From Calendula officinalis (Eukaryota; Streptophyta; Magnoliopsida; Asterales; Asteraceae), in contig OY970835.1 in assembly GCA_963853835.1 (NCBI GenBank), positions 9,725,501-9,789,500 on the forward strand: DNA of 64,000 nucleotides. The letters are read 5' to 3'. A program made the position numbers and the translations under genes. The first letter of the stretch is position 1; each line of letters starts with the position of its first letter. Below are positions 22,124-31,577 of the stretch, piece by piece. Below the pieces are notes generated by a model. That model did no database searches. It worked only from the letters and a program-made list of their open reading frames with translations, and was not told where the DNA came from.

Positions 22124-23695
22124 TTAGTTCCTTTTAGGAACCCATTTAAAAATGGGACCTTTGGAAGGATTAACGTTTTTCTCCCTCTTAATCTCTGTTT
22201 TAGTGGGAGTCAGTATCACTTTAGAGGAACCAATAATGGTAGTTTGTTGTGGTACTGACTTTGGATTACCGTTTTTCTTTGGTACTGAATACCTAGGATT
22301 AGAGAGATTAGTTCTACATTCATCTCCTTTATGACCTGTATGATGACATCTGTAACATTTTCTAGGTCTATTTCTAAACATGTTTTCATAAGGAATTTTA
22401 GAAAACTGTTTATGTTTTGGTTGATCAGTATGTGTCAGTTTTGCAAACTTCTGACTTAAAATTTTGATTTGATCACCAATAGATTTCAAAAGACTATTTT
22501 TATCATTTTTAATAGGAGGTTGAACTTCCTTTTTAACAGTCTTTTTGGGAGATGAATTTTTCTTTTTGTCTGGTAAAGTTGGTTGTTTTTGCTTTTGCTT
22601 AGACTTAGTTCCTTTACCATTTTTGAAACCTGTTGAAAGTATTGTAGGCTTAAACTTATGTTCTAATTTTAACACTTTAACAGGTTCTTGAAAGTTTTGA
22701 GTATTTAGTTCAGATGTACTTACAACTTCAGTATCAGTTTTGTTAGAATGAGTAGAAGTTGTTTCCAAGGTTTTTAAAATATTATTTTCAGAGTATGGAA
22801 TGATATTAAATAATACTTCAAAGGGTGGAACTGTTGAAGTGTCATACTGATCTACATGGATCTCAGTATCAGAATTTTCTGTACTAGAAAACTCAATACT
22901 GAGCTCTTGTAATTCAGTATAGCACTTAGAACAGATAGAGGGACCAATAGGTTGAACTTGGTCAGAAATGTTTTTATCCTCATCATCTGAATTAGTTTGA
23001 CAACTAGTTTCACAAAAAGTTTTGGATTTTACAAAATTAACAGGATTTAAGTGATTAAATTCTTCAAATAAATCAGCAAAATTATTTCTATTTTTGAACT
23101 GAGGATCCACACCAAGTGCAGCCCTCACATTTTCAGGAAATTGTTGATTTAAACATTTATTTAGCTTGATAGAAGCATTTCCCCATGATTTACATTGATT
23201 TTCAAATTTTTCTTTTTCCAATTTATGTAAATGTGCTTTATCAGCTAATCTTTGATTCATATCTTGTAAGTTTAAAAAGTCAAGTTCCAAATCTTTTAAT
23301 CTTGCTAATTTATCTAAATTTTCATTGTTTACTTTTTCTAGTTGTAGGATTGTAAGTTTTAAAGCTTTTTCTTTATGTAATAAAGTTTTAAGATCAACAA
23401 TCATATACTCAAAAAAAAATTCTTTTTCATTTAAAGAATAAGTTTGAAAGGCACTCACCTTGTACAACTGAGTAGAGTCCCAATCACGGTGGATACTCAT
23501 TTTTTCAGCTTCTTTGAGATCTCTCTCAAAAGTGCTCTTCAAATCTTCTTCAGTAAAAGCCATGAAGGCCTTGTTTTCAACTTCTTCCTCATCATCACTG
23601 AGGTCTTCATCCATCCAAGCCTCAGAATAAAGTGCTTGATGAGGTGCTCCACTTCCATTAGCTCCCTTTCCCTTGCTCCTTGCCTTCAACTTCAC
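22124..23695 (-). CDS. B gag C-terminal region: coiled coil and second zinc knuckle
   Basis: This open frame of 523 codons has, in order, a basic start and an acidic DEDLSDDEEEVENKAF segment. A long heptad-like coiled coil follows (about residues 85-170; LKTLLHKEKALKLTILQLEK). Then come a CxxC pair (SICSKCYTEL), a Ser/Thr/Asn-rich tail, a Lys-rich stretch, and a second CCHC knuckle CYRCHHTGHKGDEC at about residue 455. It lies between the first zinc knuckle and protease. The length and the second distant knuckle are unusual for Copia gag. It could be an extra structural or RNA-binding module of this family. The first Met is not a true start, because the frame is separated from gag only by a nonsense codon at about 23743. 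Confidence 0.78.
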   Translation of the reverse strand: MKLKARSKGKGANGSGAPHQALYSEAWMDEDLSDDEEEVENKAFMAFTEEDLKSTFERDLKEAEKMSIHRDWDSTQLYKVSAFQTYSLNEKEFFFEYMIVDLKTLLHKEKALKLTILQLEKVNNENLDKLARLKDLELDFLNLQDMNQRLADKAHLHKLEKEKFENQCKSWGNASIKLNKCLNQQFPENVRAALGVDPQFKNRNNFADLFEEFNHLNPVNFVKSKTFCETSCQTNSDDEDKNISDQVQPIGPSICSKCYTELQELSIEFSSTENSDTEIHVDQYDTSTVPPFEVLFNIIPYSENNILKTLETTSTHSNKTDTEVVSTSELNTQNFQEPVKVLKLEHKFKPTILSTGFKNGKGTKSKQKQKQPTLPDKKKNSSPKKTVKKEVQPPIKNDKNSLLKSIGDQIKILSQKFAKLTHTDQPKHKQFSKIPYENMFRNRPRKCYRCHHTGHKGDECRTNLSNPRYSVPKKNGNPKSVPQQTTIIGSSKVILTPTKTEIKREKNVNPSKGPIFKWVPKRN

Positions 23696-23740
23696 ATACT
23701 TGTCCCTATACCGTTTAGCACGGTATGCAATTTTGTCATT

Positions 23741-24709
23741 CTAATCAGTTTCAGAAGACTTTGTGTGACAGTTTGCTGCAATGTGACCAGGCTTTCCACA
23801 CCTGTAGGATAGACCGGATATGGGGTCAGTATTGGAAGAGCTAACACCAAGCCTCTTCTTCTTCAACTGATCCAACTTCATGGACATGAGAGCCATTTGA
23901 GTTTCCAGTTCTTCTGACTCGGCATCTTCAAGACTATCTTCTGGCTCGTCTGGCTCAGTGACAGTATAGGCTTGTTTAACAATTAGGGCCATGCCAGTAG
24001 ATGTCTTGTCAGTCTTCTTCTAGTTAATCAGTCTAGAAGCATTATTCTCTTCATGATTCAACATCAAGCCATACAAAGTTTGAACAGTGTAAGACTCAAT
24101 GTTGTTAGCAGCATTGACAGAATTTGTCATATCAAGGAATTGTTGAGGAAGACTGTCCAGAAATTTTTGACAGAGTTCTCCCTCATCCTTCTCAATTCCA
24201 ACACTGATCAGATCATGAACAATGGTGTTGAATCTGTTGTAAAGGGCAGTGAGATCTTCATTTGGATTAGCAATGAAGTTCTCATATTTCCTTCTCATGT
24301 TGCTCTTTCTTTGCAACTTCACATGTGGTGTGCCTTCATACGTAACTGTCAAGCTATCCCACATAGCTTTTGCAGTTGGCAGCTTCATGATTGCACTGAG
24401 AACTTCTTTTGTGACTGCATTACCAATCACACTCTTGGCTCTTGAGTCTAGACTGAACAACTGACGATCAGTATCAGTCCAAGTATGTTTCAACTTTGGA
24501 ATTGTTCTTGTTGATGCAGGAGCATTGTCTGTAGCTGCAACAGGTTCAGTGGTTAAAGGAATGATGGGACCATCAGTTAGCACAGTGATCATCTCATCAT
24601 GAATATATTCAAGATACCACTGGGCTTTTAATTTCCATTGATAGAAATCTTTGCCATCAAAGATTGGCACTCCCTTTCCTGACATCACTGGAGCAGTAAT
24701 TGAAGACAT
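23741..24709 (-). pseudogene. B gag N-terminal and first zinc knuckle (two nonsense codons)
   Basis: Gag starts at the ATG at 24709 (MSSITAPVMSGKGVPIFDGK), about 100 bp inside the 5' LTR. It includes FYQWKLKAQWYLEYIHDE, SRAKSVIGNAVTKEV, KAMWDSLTVTYEGT and QKFLDSLPQQFLDMTN. A TAG at about 24020 replaces the Trp codon kept in A, and a second TAG near 23743 replaces a Gln codon. The CCHC knuckle (YRCGKPGHIAANC) is present, but its first Cys is Ser in this copy (LSYRCG against LCYRCG in A), so this knuckle is impaired. Confidence 0.9.
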
Positions 24710-24793
24710 TCTGGTTTTTGATTTTTGGGAAGGGTAGGTATATGGAATGGCTGCCAGGGTAATAGATCGACTAAATAAGGATTAATTTAGCCT

Positions 24794-24805
24794 GTTCTGA
24801 TACCA
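24794..24805 (-). other. B primer binding site
   Basis: The minus strand reads TGGTATCAGAAC two bases after the 5' LTR. It is complementary to the 3' end of plant initiator tRNA-Met with one change from TGGTATCAGAGC. Confidence 0.85.
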
Positions 24806-24807
24806 GT

Positions 24808-25305
24808 TGTTAGGTCACAACAACCCTGGATTACTTGTATAATTGTTAGATAAATTAAACTTAAGACAATTAAAGTGATTAACACAATATTAGAGTCAAA
24901 TGTATAATTCCACTAAGTGTGGCTTGTTGCGGAATAACAAGACCACTGATCAATTACAATATGTTTATAAGTGAAAGCGTAAATTGGTGAGTACTCCTTT
25001 GCCAAGTGACTCTATTTATAATGATATAGACATCTTACAAATAAGGCAAGGAGTAACCGAAGGACTGGAAAAGGAAAGTGGCCGAGATCAAAGGGATTTG
25101 ATCTGGCCAAGTAAACAAGGAACTGTTTACTCAGTCTTTGTACTTAGTATTGGATGTCAATACTGAGTTCCAATACTGAGTGACCTAAACTGTCTACTCA
25201 GTATTGGACCAAGACTTAGCTAATTTATTCTACTTACTATTCTAAGCTAGTCTAGGTTGTCTTGTTATCTTAAGATCCAAATGGGTAAGGCTTTTTGCCT
25301 TAACA
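24808..25305 (-). repeat. B 5' LTR
   Basis: This is a 498-bp LTR with TG..CA ends and a TATA-like tract at 25013-25020. It would be the promoter of B. Confidence 0.95.
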
Positions 25306-25310
25306 GCTGC

Positions 25311-25481
25311 AACGGGTTCCACAGTTTGTGGAATGATGGGACCATCAGTCAGTACTGTGAGCATCTCACAATGGATAGATTCAAGATACCATTGGGCCAT
25401 CAATTTCCATTGATAGAAATCTTTGCCATCAAAGATTGCCACACCCTTTCCGGACATAACTGGAGCAGTGATGGAAGACAT
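25311..25481 (-). pseudogene. A gag, first 57 codons
   Basis: This is the start of the gag of A (ATG at 25481, MSSITAPVMSGKGVAIFDGK), cut by B. It joins 14891 after removal of B and one copy of GCTGC. It is nearly identical to the start of B gag. Confidence 0.9.
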
Positions 25482-25565
25482 TTTAGATTTTGAAGGTTGG
25501 GAAGGGTAAGTATATGGAATGGCAGCCAGGGTAATAAATCGACTAAAAAGAGATGAATTTAGCCT

Positions 25566-25577
25566 GCTCTGATACAA
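25566..25577 (-). other. A primer binding site (mutated)
   Basis: The minus strand reads TTGTATCAGAGC, one change from the tRNA-iMet complement, two bases inside the 5' LTR. Confidence 0.8.
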
Positions 25578-25579
25578 GT

Positions 25580-26077
25580 TGTTAGGTCACAACAACCCTG
25601 GTTTGATTGTATAATTGATATTATAATTAGACTTAAGACAATTAAAGTGATTAACACAATATTAGAGTCAAATGTATAATTCCGCTAAGTGTGGCTTGTT
25701 GCGGAATAACAAGACCACTGATCAATTACAAGATATGAAATATGAAAGCGTAAATTGGTGAGTACTCCTTTGCCAAGTGATCTCTATTTATATTGTTATA
25801 GAGATCTTACAAAATGGGCAAGGAGTAATGGAAGGACTGAGAAAGGAAAGTGACCGAGATCAAAGGGTTTGATCTGGTCTGTTAAATGTGGTAATGTTTA
25901 ACTCAGTCCTTGTACTCACTATTGGATGTCAATACTGAGTCCCAACACTGAGTGACCACTACTGTGTACTCAGTGTTGGACCAAGAATTAGCTAAATTAT
26001 TCTACAAACTATTCTAAGCTAGTCTAGGTTGTCTTGTTATCTTAAGATCCCAAGGGTTAGGACTTTTTTCCTTAAGA
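25580..26077 (-). repeat. A 5' LTR
   Basis: This 498-bp LTR is homologous to 3626-4124. Its outer end reads CTTAAGA in place of CTTAACA. A TATA-like tract lies at 25785-25794. Confidence 0.92.
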
Positions 26078-26283
26078 TGCAAGATTCCATAGAATGATTG
26101 TATTCAGCTTCTAGCAAGTAAAGTTCACACTTTTTGCTGAATCTTTCAATGAAGTATATTCCACATGAAGGTAGGACATTCCATCCCATTACACCTTCTT
26201 TGTTGCGTATCTTTTCAGGATAATTCTCTGGCTGAAATGCAACATCAAACATTTCAGTCATGTATCCAGCTGCAACTTTAATT
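26078..26283 (-). pseudogene. Inverted fragment of E1-type accessory ORF 3' end (part 2)
   Basis: On the minus strand the block YMTEMFDVAFQPENYPEKIR matches E1 at 29910-29970, and similarity runs to the TSD of A and then on at 3625. It ends near 26283. From 26284 to 26467 there is unassigned AT-rich sequence in which short pieces of the neighbouring fragment (TGCAACTTTAATTTT, ACATCAAACAT) recur, as in a repair junction. Confidence 0.8.
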
Positions 26284-26467
26284 TTGGCAACATCAAACAT
26301 CACATACAAAGAAATAACTTAAAAAGTGCAACTTTAATTTTTGCCAGACTAAGATGGTGTTTCCACCATCAAAATGCAAAAGATCTTGCACACAATTAAA
26401 ATGAGAGAATTATGTCACTTAAAAAAGAAATGAGCTTCACAATTTTCAGTATCAATTTACTACACAA

Positions 26468-27268
26468 ATGGGACCTGAAATTCTCGGTTCAATTTTGCAT
26501 CAATGCTCCAAAACAAGATCATTTCGACACGGGTTTTCCCTCCATGTTATTGCCGTTAAAACAGGTTTTGAATCCAATATTATTATCTTAAATCACATTC
26601 TTAATATGTACGCAAAATGTTGTAAAATTGAGTTCGCCCGCCAAATGTTCGATGAAATGCCTGACAGAAACCTTGTGAGTTGGTCCGCTATGATTTCTGG
26701 TTACGATCAAGCTGGAAAGCCTTTACAAGCAGTTGAACTATTTTCTTATATGAAAGTTGAGCAAGCAAATGAGTTTGTGTTTCCGAGTGCTATTAGTGCA
26801 TGTGCTAACCTTTTGGCAGTTAATATAGGTAAAACAATTCATGCACAATCAGTTACTCTCAGGTACTCCAACATTTCTTTTGCTTCAAACTCATTTGTCA
26901 ATGTACATGAAATGTAGGAATTCTAGCAATGCATTATCGGTGTTTAAAACCAGTTTTGAACAAAATACCGTTGCATATAATGCTATAATTAAAGGTTTGG
27001 TTGAAAACAAACTAATCAACAAAGCATATGAAATTTTCAAAGTTATGTGTCAACAAGGTTTTGTTCCAAATCGTTTTAGTTTAGTCAGGCTTATAAGAAA
27101 TTGTACCACTTCAAATGATTTCTATATCGAGATGCAATTACATTGTCAAACAATTAAGCTTACTATTGATTCAATAGCTTTCGTTGGTAATGTGCTACCA
27201 TGTACTCAAAGTTTAATTTGTTACAAGAAGCTGAAAAAATCTTCGGGAAAATCAATTATCATAACATT
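26468..27268 (+). pseudogene. PPR protein gene fragment (PLS type, frameshifted)
   Basis: This fragment resembles a plant pentatricopeptide-repeat protein of the PLS class, whose members act in organelle RNA editing or processing. Repeat signatures are LNHILNMYAKCCKIEFARQM, FDEMPDRNLVSWSAMISGY, AVELFSYMKVEQANEFVFPS, and in the second frame NTVAYNAIIKGLVEN, YEIFKVMCQQGFVPNRFSL and QEAEKIFGKI. About six repeats are covered. A probable 2-nt deletion near 26898 shifts the frame. The fragment is cut at about 27268, where the E1 accessory ORF resumes in the same orientation. No E or DYW domain is present. No intron is visible, so it is a captured exon piece or retrocopy. Confidence 0.85.
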
Positions 27269-30256
27269 ATCATAACAGAACAATCAATCAGAACACATCT
27301 TCAACTCAATGATGAGTCAGTATATCTCTACTCCCTTAGGAAGAACTTGTTGAAATTTTTATGAAAATGGGGTATCAAGGAAAGAAAAACATAGTTACTT
27401 TTCAAAAAGGTCTCCTTGCACCCCCAATGGAAATATTTGGTTCACACAATTCAACAATGTATCTCTCCTAAAAAGAGTACTTGGAATGAGTTCAACAAGA
27501 CAATAGCATCTGTTGTTGCTTGATTAACCAAAGAACAAGTATTTAATGTTTCAAAAATGATTTTTAATGGCATGCTTGGAAACTTAACTCCTTCTAAATT
27601 TTTAATGTATCCACGATTCATTGCTCATATTATAAATTCTTAGATCCAAGATCTCACAAAAAAAAAATTTACACCTCCTTCTCTAAATAAAAAGGTTTAT
27701 TCAAATATGAGAAGGAAAAATAATTTCTCTAGAAGGGACACTCCCTTATTTGAAAACATGATCTATGATCAACCCCTAATAGGAGAAGGATCAAGTCAAC
27801 CACTTGAATCCCAACCCATTCTTCCACCAAATACTATAGCCCAAATAAAACCCATACAAGTCACTCAAACAAACTCACCTCAAAATGTCCTGAATGTGTC
27901 CCAGGAACATGAAATAGAACCACATGGTGCTACTCTTCAACCTGTGGTAAAGCACCCTATAAGCCAAAAGATTTCCACAACTTATAAAAGAAAAAGAACA
28001 AAAAAGGACACTATGGGACCACCTGAATCAAACCCCAGACATCAAGAGTTAACTTCCAAGAAGGTGAGAAGTCATGAGGAAAGGGCTCCCACTACTGATG
28101 TACCAAGTGTTGGTACACAGGGCAGAGGGAACATCATTAGGACCCAGACCTCGGCAACTTTAAGTGATAATTCTTTTGAATTAGCATTTGAAGGACCCCG
28201 GTGCCAAGAAATCACAAGGGGGGGGGTGCATCTGCTTCTGCTAGGAAGAAGAGAGCATCTCAAGAACCCAATGAATCACCAAGAAGTGATGAGGGTAGAA
28301 TGCAACAAACATAATTGAAGAAAAGGATGGAAAACCTTAAGAGCCATGTACAAAGTCAGGATATGTTCATTGAAAGTCAAGCCAAAACTACGAGATACAT
28401 GAAGCACGACATCAACACAATGAATAACAGAATCAAGAGGCTTGAAAACACGGTTCAAAGGCAAGCCAGTATGCTCAAACAAAAGAAGGAAAAGAAAGAT
28501 GTTAGTGATGAGCAACAAGTTGAAATCACTAAGGGGGAGAAGGAGACAATACAGAGTATGATAAATCTCTCAATAGCAGCCTCCCTTTGGGAATTGAGAG
28601 AAACACATGGTAAAAAGGCTGATGAAGTGCAGGAAAGAAGGGAAATGGGGGTAGATGTGGATATTTCTGAACCCATAGAAGTAGAAATACAAACAGAAAT
28701 TCCAGCATAAACCACAATATCTACTGATGAGGTTATTACTGACATAACAGCAGCAGAAACTACATAAGCCATACCATTAGTAACTACATCACTTACTACT
28801 GATCCAACTCCAGTAGAAACCACCTCCTCTTTACAAATTATCCCATATACTCTTCCAGTTACTACTGAAACCACAGCAGTAGTAACTACCACAGTAGCAG
28901 TAACCACAGTCAACCCTGAATCATCAATAATATGGGAAGAAGTTGATGAATGTCAATTACTACATGATCCTCAAATCCTAGATCCAGATAGGATATTGGC
29001 ATTGTATGAACCTAAAGTCAGGATAAGTGATGAAAATCCAAAATACAAACCACTGCCAAACTGTGTTGGAAGAGGAAAAATAAAAGCAGTAGAAGATGAA
29101 ATTCACAGAGCATTAGGTTGGGAGATGATAAAAAAATAACCTATGCTAAACAGATGAAACTAGCTTATGAAGCTGGAAAAACATCAAAAGCTATAGATGT
29201 TGATTTTGCCAAAGAACTAGCATCTCAACTTGAAGAAGAAGTCCTGGCAGAAGAAAGAAAAATAGAAGAAGATAGCTTGAACCTATTGATGGAACAGGTT
29301 AAAGAATGCAAATCACTAAAAATTGATATGCCTAAATAGTTTTCTGAAGAAAAACCAATGATGATCAACTATTTAAAGTCCAAAGGTCACAATGCAAAAT
29401 CATTTGGAAGAATGAAGCTGATAACAATAGTTGAAAGATATTGTGAAGAAAAGAACAAAGAAGCAAAGCAAAGAGCCAAAAGTGATGCTAAGAAAAGAAG
29501 AAAAACAGGGATCATAGATATTGATCCAAAGGAAATGAAAAGTAGAAGACTTGTGTCTGGTGAATCATCTAATCCAGATACAAAGAAATGAAAACTTGTT
29601 ACTAGAAAATCATATCAAGTAGTAACAAACAAAAAGAAGAAGACAAGTCCTCAATCAGAATCAATCTCAACTCCTCCACAAGAAATAGTTCCAACAACTA
29701 TAAATTCATATCAACCTCAAGGCAACTATCCTATCATTAACTGGAGATACATGTCACTGTTGATTGAAATCAAGAGGTCCAACAATCAGTTGAAAAGTTA
29801 AAATAGTTGTAAACCTATGCTGCTAGAACTAAATAGAGACGATGTTAAGACTCTGCACATAATAGGATTGCAAAGAATGGGAAATAAGGAATGGAAGAAC
29901 TCTGCAGATGGATACGTGACTGAAATGTTTGATGTTGCATTTCATCCAGAGAATTATCCATAAAAGATAAGCAACAAAGAAGGTGAATGGGATGGAATGT
30001 CTTACCTTCATGTGGAATGTACTTCATTGAAAGATTCAGCAAAAAGTGTGAACTTTACTTGCTAGAAGCTAAATAGAACCATTCTATGGAATCTTGCAGA
30101 CAAATTCTTATATGTCCATTCATAAGACCCATGGATAAAGAGATCTATGAAGCAATAAGGAAAAAGATCCAAGATCTCTACAAGAAATATTTAGATGAAG
30201 AAAAGAGATTGAAAGATCAAGAAGAAAAGGAAGGAAAAGAACAAGAAGAAACTTGA
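27269..30256 (+). pseudogene. E1 accessory ORF, central and C-terminal part (broken)
   Basis: This continues 3082-3339. Blocks in order are ITEQSIRTHLQLND, a KGLLAPP region, WNEFNKTIASVV, IFNGMLGNL and KFLMYPRFIAHI. An NMRRKNNFSRRDTPLFENM region follows (27700). Then come a Pro/Gln/Ser-rich linker, a coiled coil (MKHDINTMNNRIKRLENTV, 28400-28470), a Thr/Val/Ile-rich stretch (28700-28920), and Lys/Glu-rich C-terminal segments ending at the TGA at 30254. Several stops and shifts occur (27330-27640, 28316, 28708, 29337, 29589, 29961). Unlike A and B, I see no intron before the coiled coil. From memory it matches accessory proteins of Asteraceae Copia elements. Biochemical function is unknown. 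Confidence 0.75.
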
Positions 30257-30281
30257 TTAATTCACAAAGGAATTAATAAGT

Positions 30282-30292
30282 TTAGGGGGAGA
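30282..30292 (+). other. E1 polypurine tract
   Basis: The plus strand reads TTAGGGGGAGA immediately before the 3' LTR, shortly after the accessory ORF stop. Confidence 0.85.
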
Positions 30293-30293
30293 T

Positions 30294-30840
30294 TGTTGGG
30301 TTACATCCGAGTTAGTACTGATTTGAGGTTAATGTTGATATTGAAGTTAATACTGATGTATAGTTAATGTTGCTCAACCATGATTGCTGCTACATGGTTA
30401 CTATTGTTCAAGACTTAAAGTTGCTTTAAGTATTGATACTAATAAATGCAATTACCACTGAAAATGAAGTTCCTATTGATCTTGGTGTTAATACTGAAGA
30501 TTGATATACTACTGATCGAGCTATCTACAGAGTATATCGAGTCCGAGATCTTAGGAAGTTTGTTTTAGAAGATCGAATATGTTTAAATTGCATTGTAATC
30601 ATTTCGTAGAATAGCTAGGTTAATAGTTAGGCTTCAAGGACTATTATATATAGTTCCTTATGAATTCTAAACATACATGTGTATTGTAACTCTTAATCAA
30701 TAAACATTGAAGAATTTTGTGATAAACTGTGTTCTTATTATTCGTATTTTTACAAGTTTTTCATACACAATTCTTGTTATCACAATAGTGTTAATCCGCT
30801 GTAATTTCTCATTGTGAGTAGATCTGTGATTCCATAACAT
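30294..30840 (+). repeat. E1 3' LTR (right end uncertain)
   Basis: It starts TGTTGGGTTACATCC after the polypurine tract. A TATA-like tract at 30643-30652 fits an LTR promoter. The first 86 bp recur inverted at 3340-3425. It is rich in TACTGA/TATTGA words. No second LTR is in the window, so the right end, somewhere at about 30790-30840, is a guess. Confidence 0.75.
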
Positions 30841-31133
30841 ACATTGTTAATCGATCATGACAAAAACACTTTCGGACTTCCCTCTTCACTCTCTGATCAT
30901 TTTCTCCTTTCACTGTTAATATACGGCGGCGGTTGTTGCAATAATGGCGGATCCAGTTGGCCCCCCTTGGTCGTCGCTTTTTGGCATTGATGTGCCCTAA
31001 TTTCGAACAGCGCTCTTGTTTGCTGTTGTTCAGCGTTGTGGCGGTTGTCTTCTCCGACCATGTAAGTCCCCTTCTTTTTATGTGTTCTTCCCTATTCTTC
31101 ACGCTTGCTTCTTTTCTGATTGATTAGCGTTGG
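30841..31133 (-). pseudogene. Element F leader and possible gag start
   Basis: This lies between the F primer site and the E1 LTR. On the minus strand a short reading frame begins MVGEDNRHNAEQQQ and is soon broken. The position fits the 5' leader/gag of a Copia element that was cut or displaced by E1. No conserved gag motif is visible, so the identity rests on context. Confidence 0.45.
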
Positions 31134-31145
31134 GCTCTGATACCA
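31134..31145 (-). other. F primer binding site
   Basis: The minus strand reads TGGTATCAGAGC, a perfect tRNA-iMet complement, directly adjacent to the LTR end at 31146. Confidence 0.85.
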
Positions 31146-31577
31146 TGTTAAGAATCAGAGATTTCTCTCCGGTGTTGATCGATTGGTGGAGAACCGCTTC
31201 TCCGGCGGTGCTCCGACGAAATAACAAAATAGGGACAAGAACAAAAGAAATAAACATTTTTATTGATTCTGAATTTACAATTCGAATGTTTACAGTTAAG
31301 GAATTTGATTCTTATACACACTAAACGAAAAAGTATGAATGAACAATCACACCCCTTGGTTGTGACGGTTATAGCGGTAACCGACGGCAATGTGTTCATA
31401 GATGAACTGACGCCATATTAATTAAATATTGTAGCTATATTATCTATTAATTAACTGCTTGAGTTAAAAATAAGGTAAAAAAGCCTTATTACCCTTTTAA
31501 TTAAAAAAATTAAAATAGATGAATGACCAACATTTATTCTTGTAGTTCTTGAAAGAATGGGTGTCCTCCCATGAACA
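31146..31577 (-). repeat. F 5' LTR (Copia-type)
   Basis: This 432-bp interval is bounded by TGTTAAGAATC on the left and CATGAACA on the right (TGTT/AACA inverted ends) and sits next to a primer site. The outer boundary is inferred from the terminal inverted repeat only. Confidence 0.65.

Larger units (their letters stand above)
14897..25305 (-). mobile_element. Copia element B (SIRE-like), complete, nested in A
   Basis: This 10,409-bp element has its 5' LTR at 24808-25305 and its 3' LTR at 14897-15395, and the perfect duplication GCTGC lies at 14892-14896 and 25306-25310. The interrupted sequence is the gag of A: the flanks join at the same point where B's own gag runs uninterrupted. The primer site lies at 24794-24805 and the polypurine tract at 15396-15405. 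It shares the whole organisation of A. RT keeps YVDD, but gag has nonsense codons, pol is split, and the start of the accessory ORF has been deleted. It is recent relative to A. Confidence 0.96.
3626..26077 (-). mobile_element. Copia element A (SIRE-like), interrupted by B and a solo LTR
   Basis: This is a complete LTR retrotransposon on the minus strand. Its 5' LTR is at 25580-26077, its 3' LTR at 3626-4124, and the flanking TSD TGCAA lies at 3621-3625 and 26078-26082. The primer site is at 25566-25577 and the polypurine tract follows 4124. The order is gag, protease, integrase, RT, RNase H, accessory ORF, which is the Copia order with the extra 3' ORF typical of SIRE/Maximus-type elements. 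Element B (14897-25305) splits its gag and a solo LTR (11943-12572) splits its gag C-terminal region. Without these and their target duplications it is about 11.4 kb. Its LTRs are visibly more diverged than those of B, in line with being the older insertion. It cannot be autonomous because of frameshifts and a changed RT active site. Confidence 0.93.
3340..27268. mobile_element. Composite insert splitting E1 accessory ORF (contains A and B)
   Basis: The pentamer ATCAT occurs at 3335-3339 and again at 27269-27273. Removing what lies between restores continuity of the E1 accessory reading frame across the junction. Without element A, the insert is only about 1.5 kb. It consists of an inverted fragment of the 3' end of an E1-type element (3340-3625 plus 26078-26283), about 180 bp of unassigned sequence, and a PPR gene fragment. 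The ends (GGTTG.. and ..ACATT) are not the TG..CA of an LTR element. A simple retrotransposition is therefore not shown, and ATCAT could be a target duplication or a repair microhomology. Confidence 0.65.

Noticed and set aside
26468..27275. Intact PPR gene
   Set aside because: Covers only part of a PPR protein, has a frameshift near 26898, no terminal domain, and is truncated at the E1 junction.
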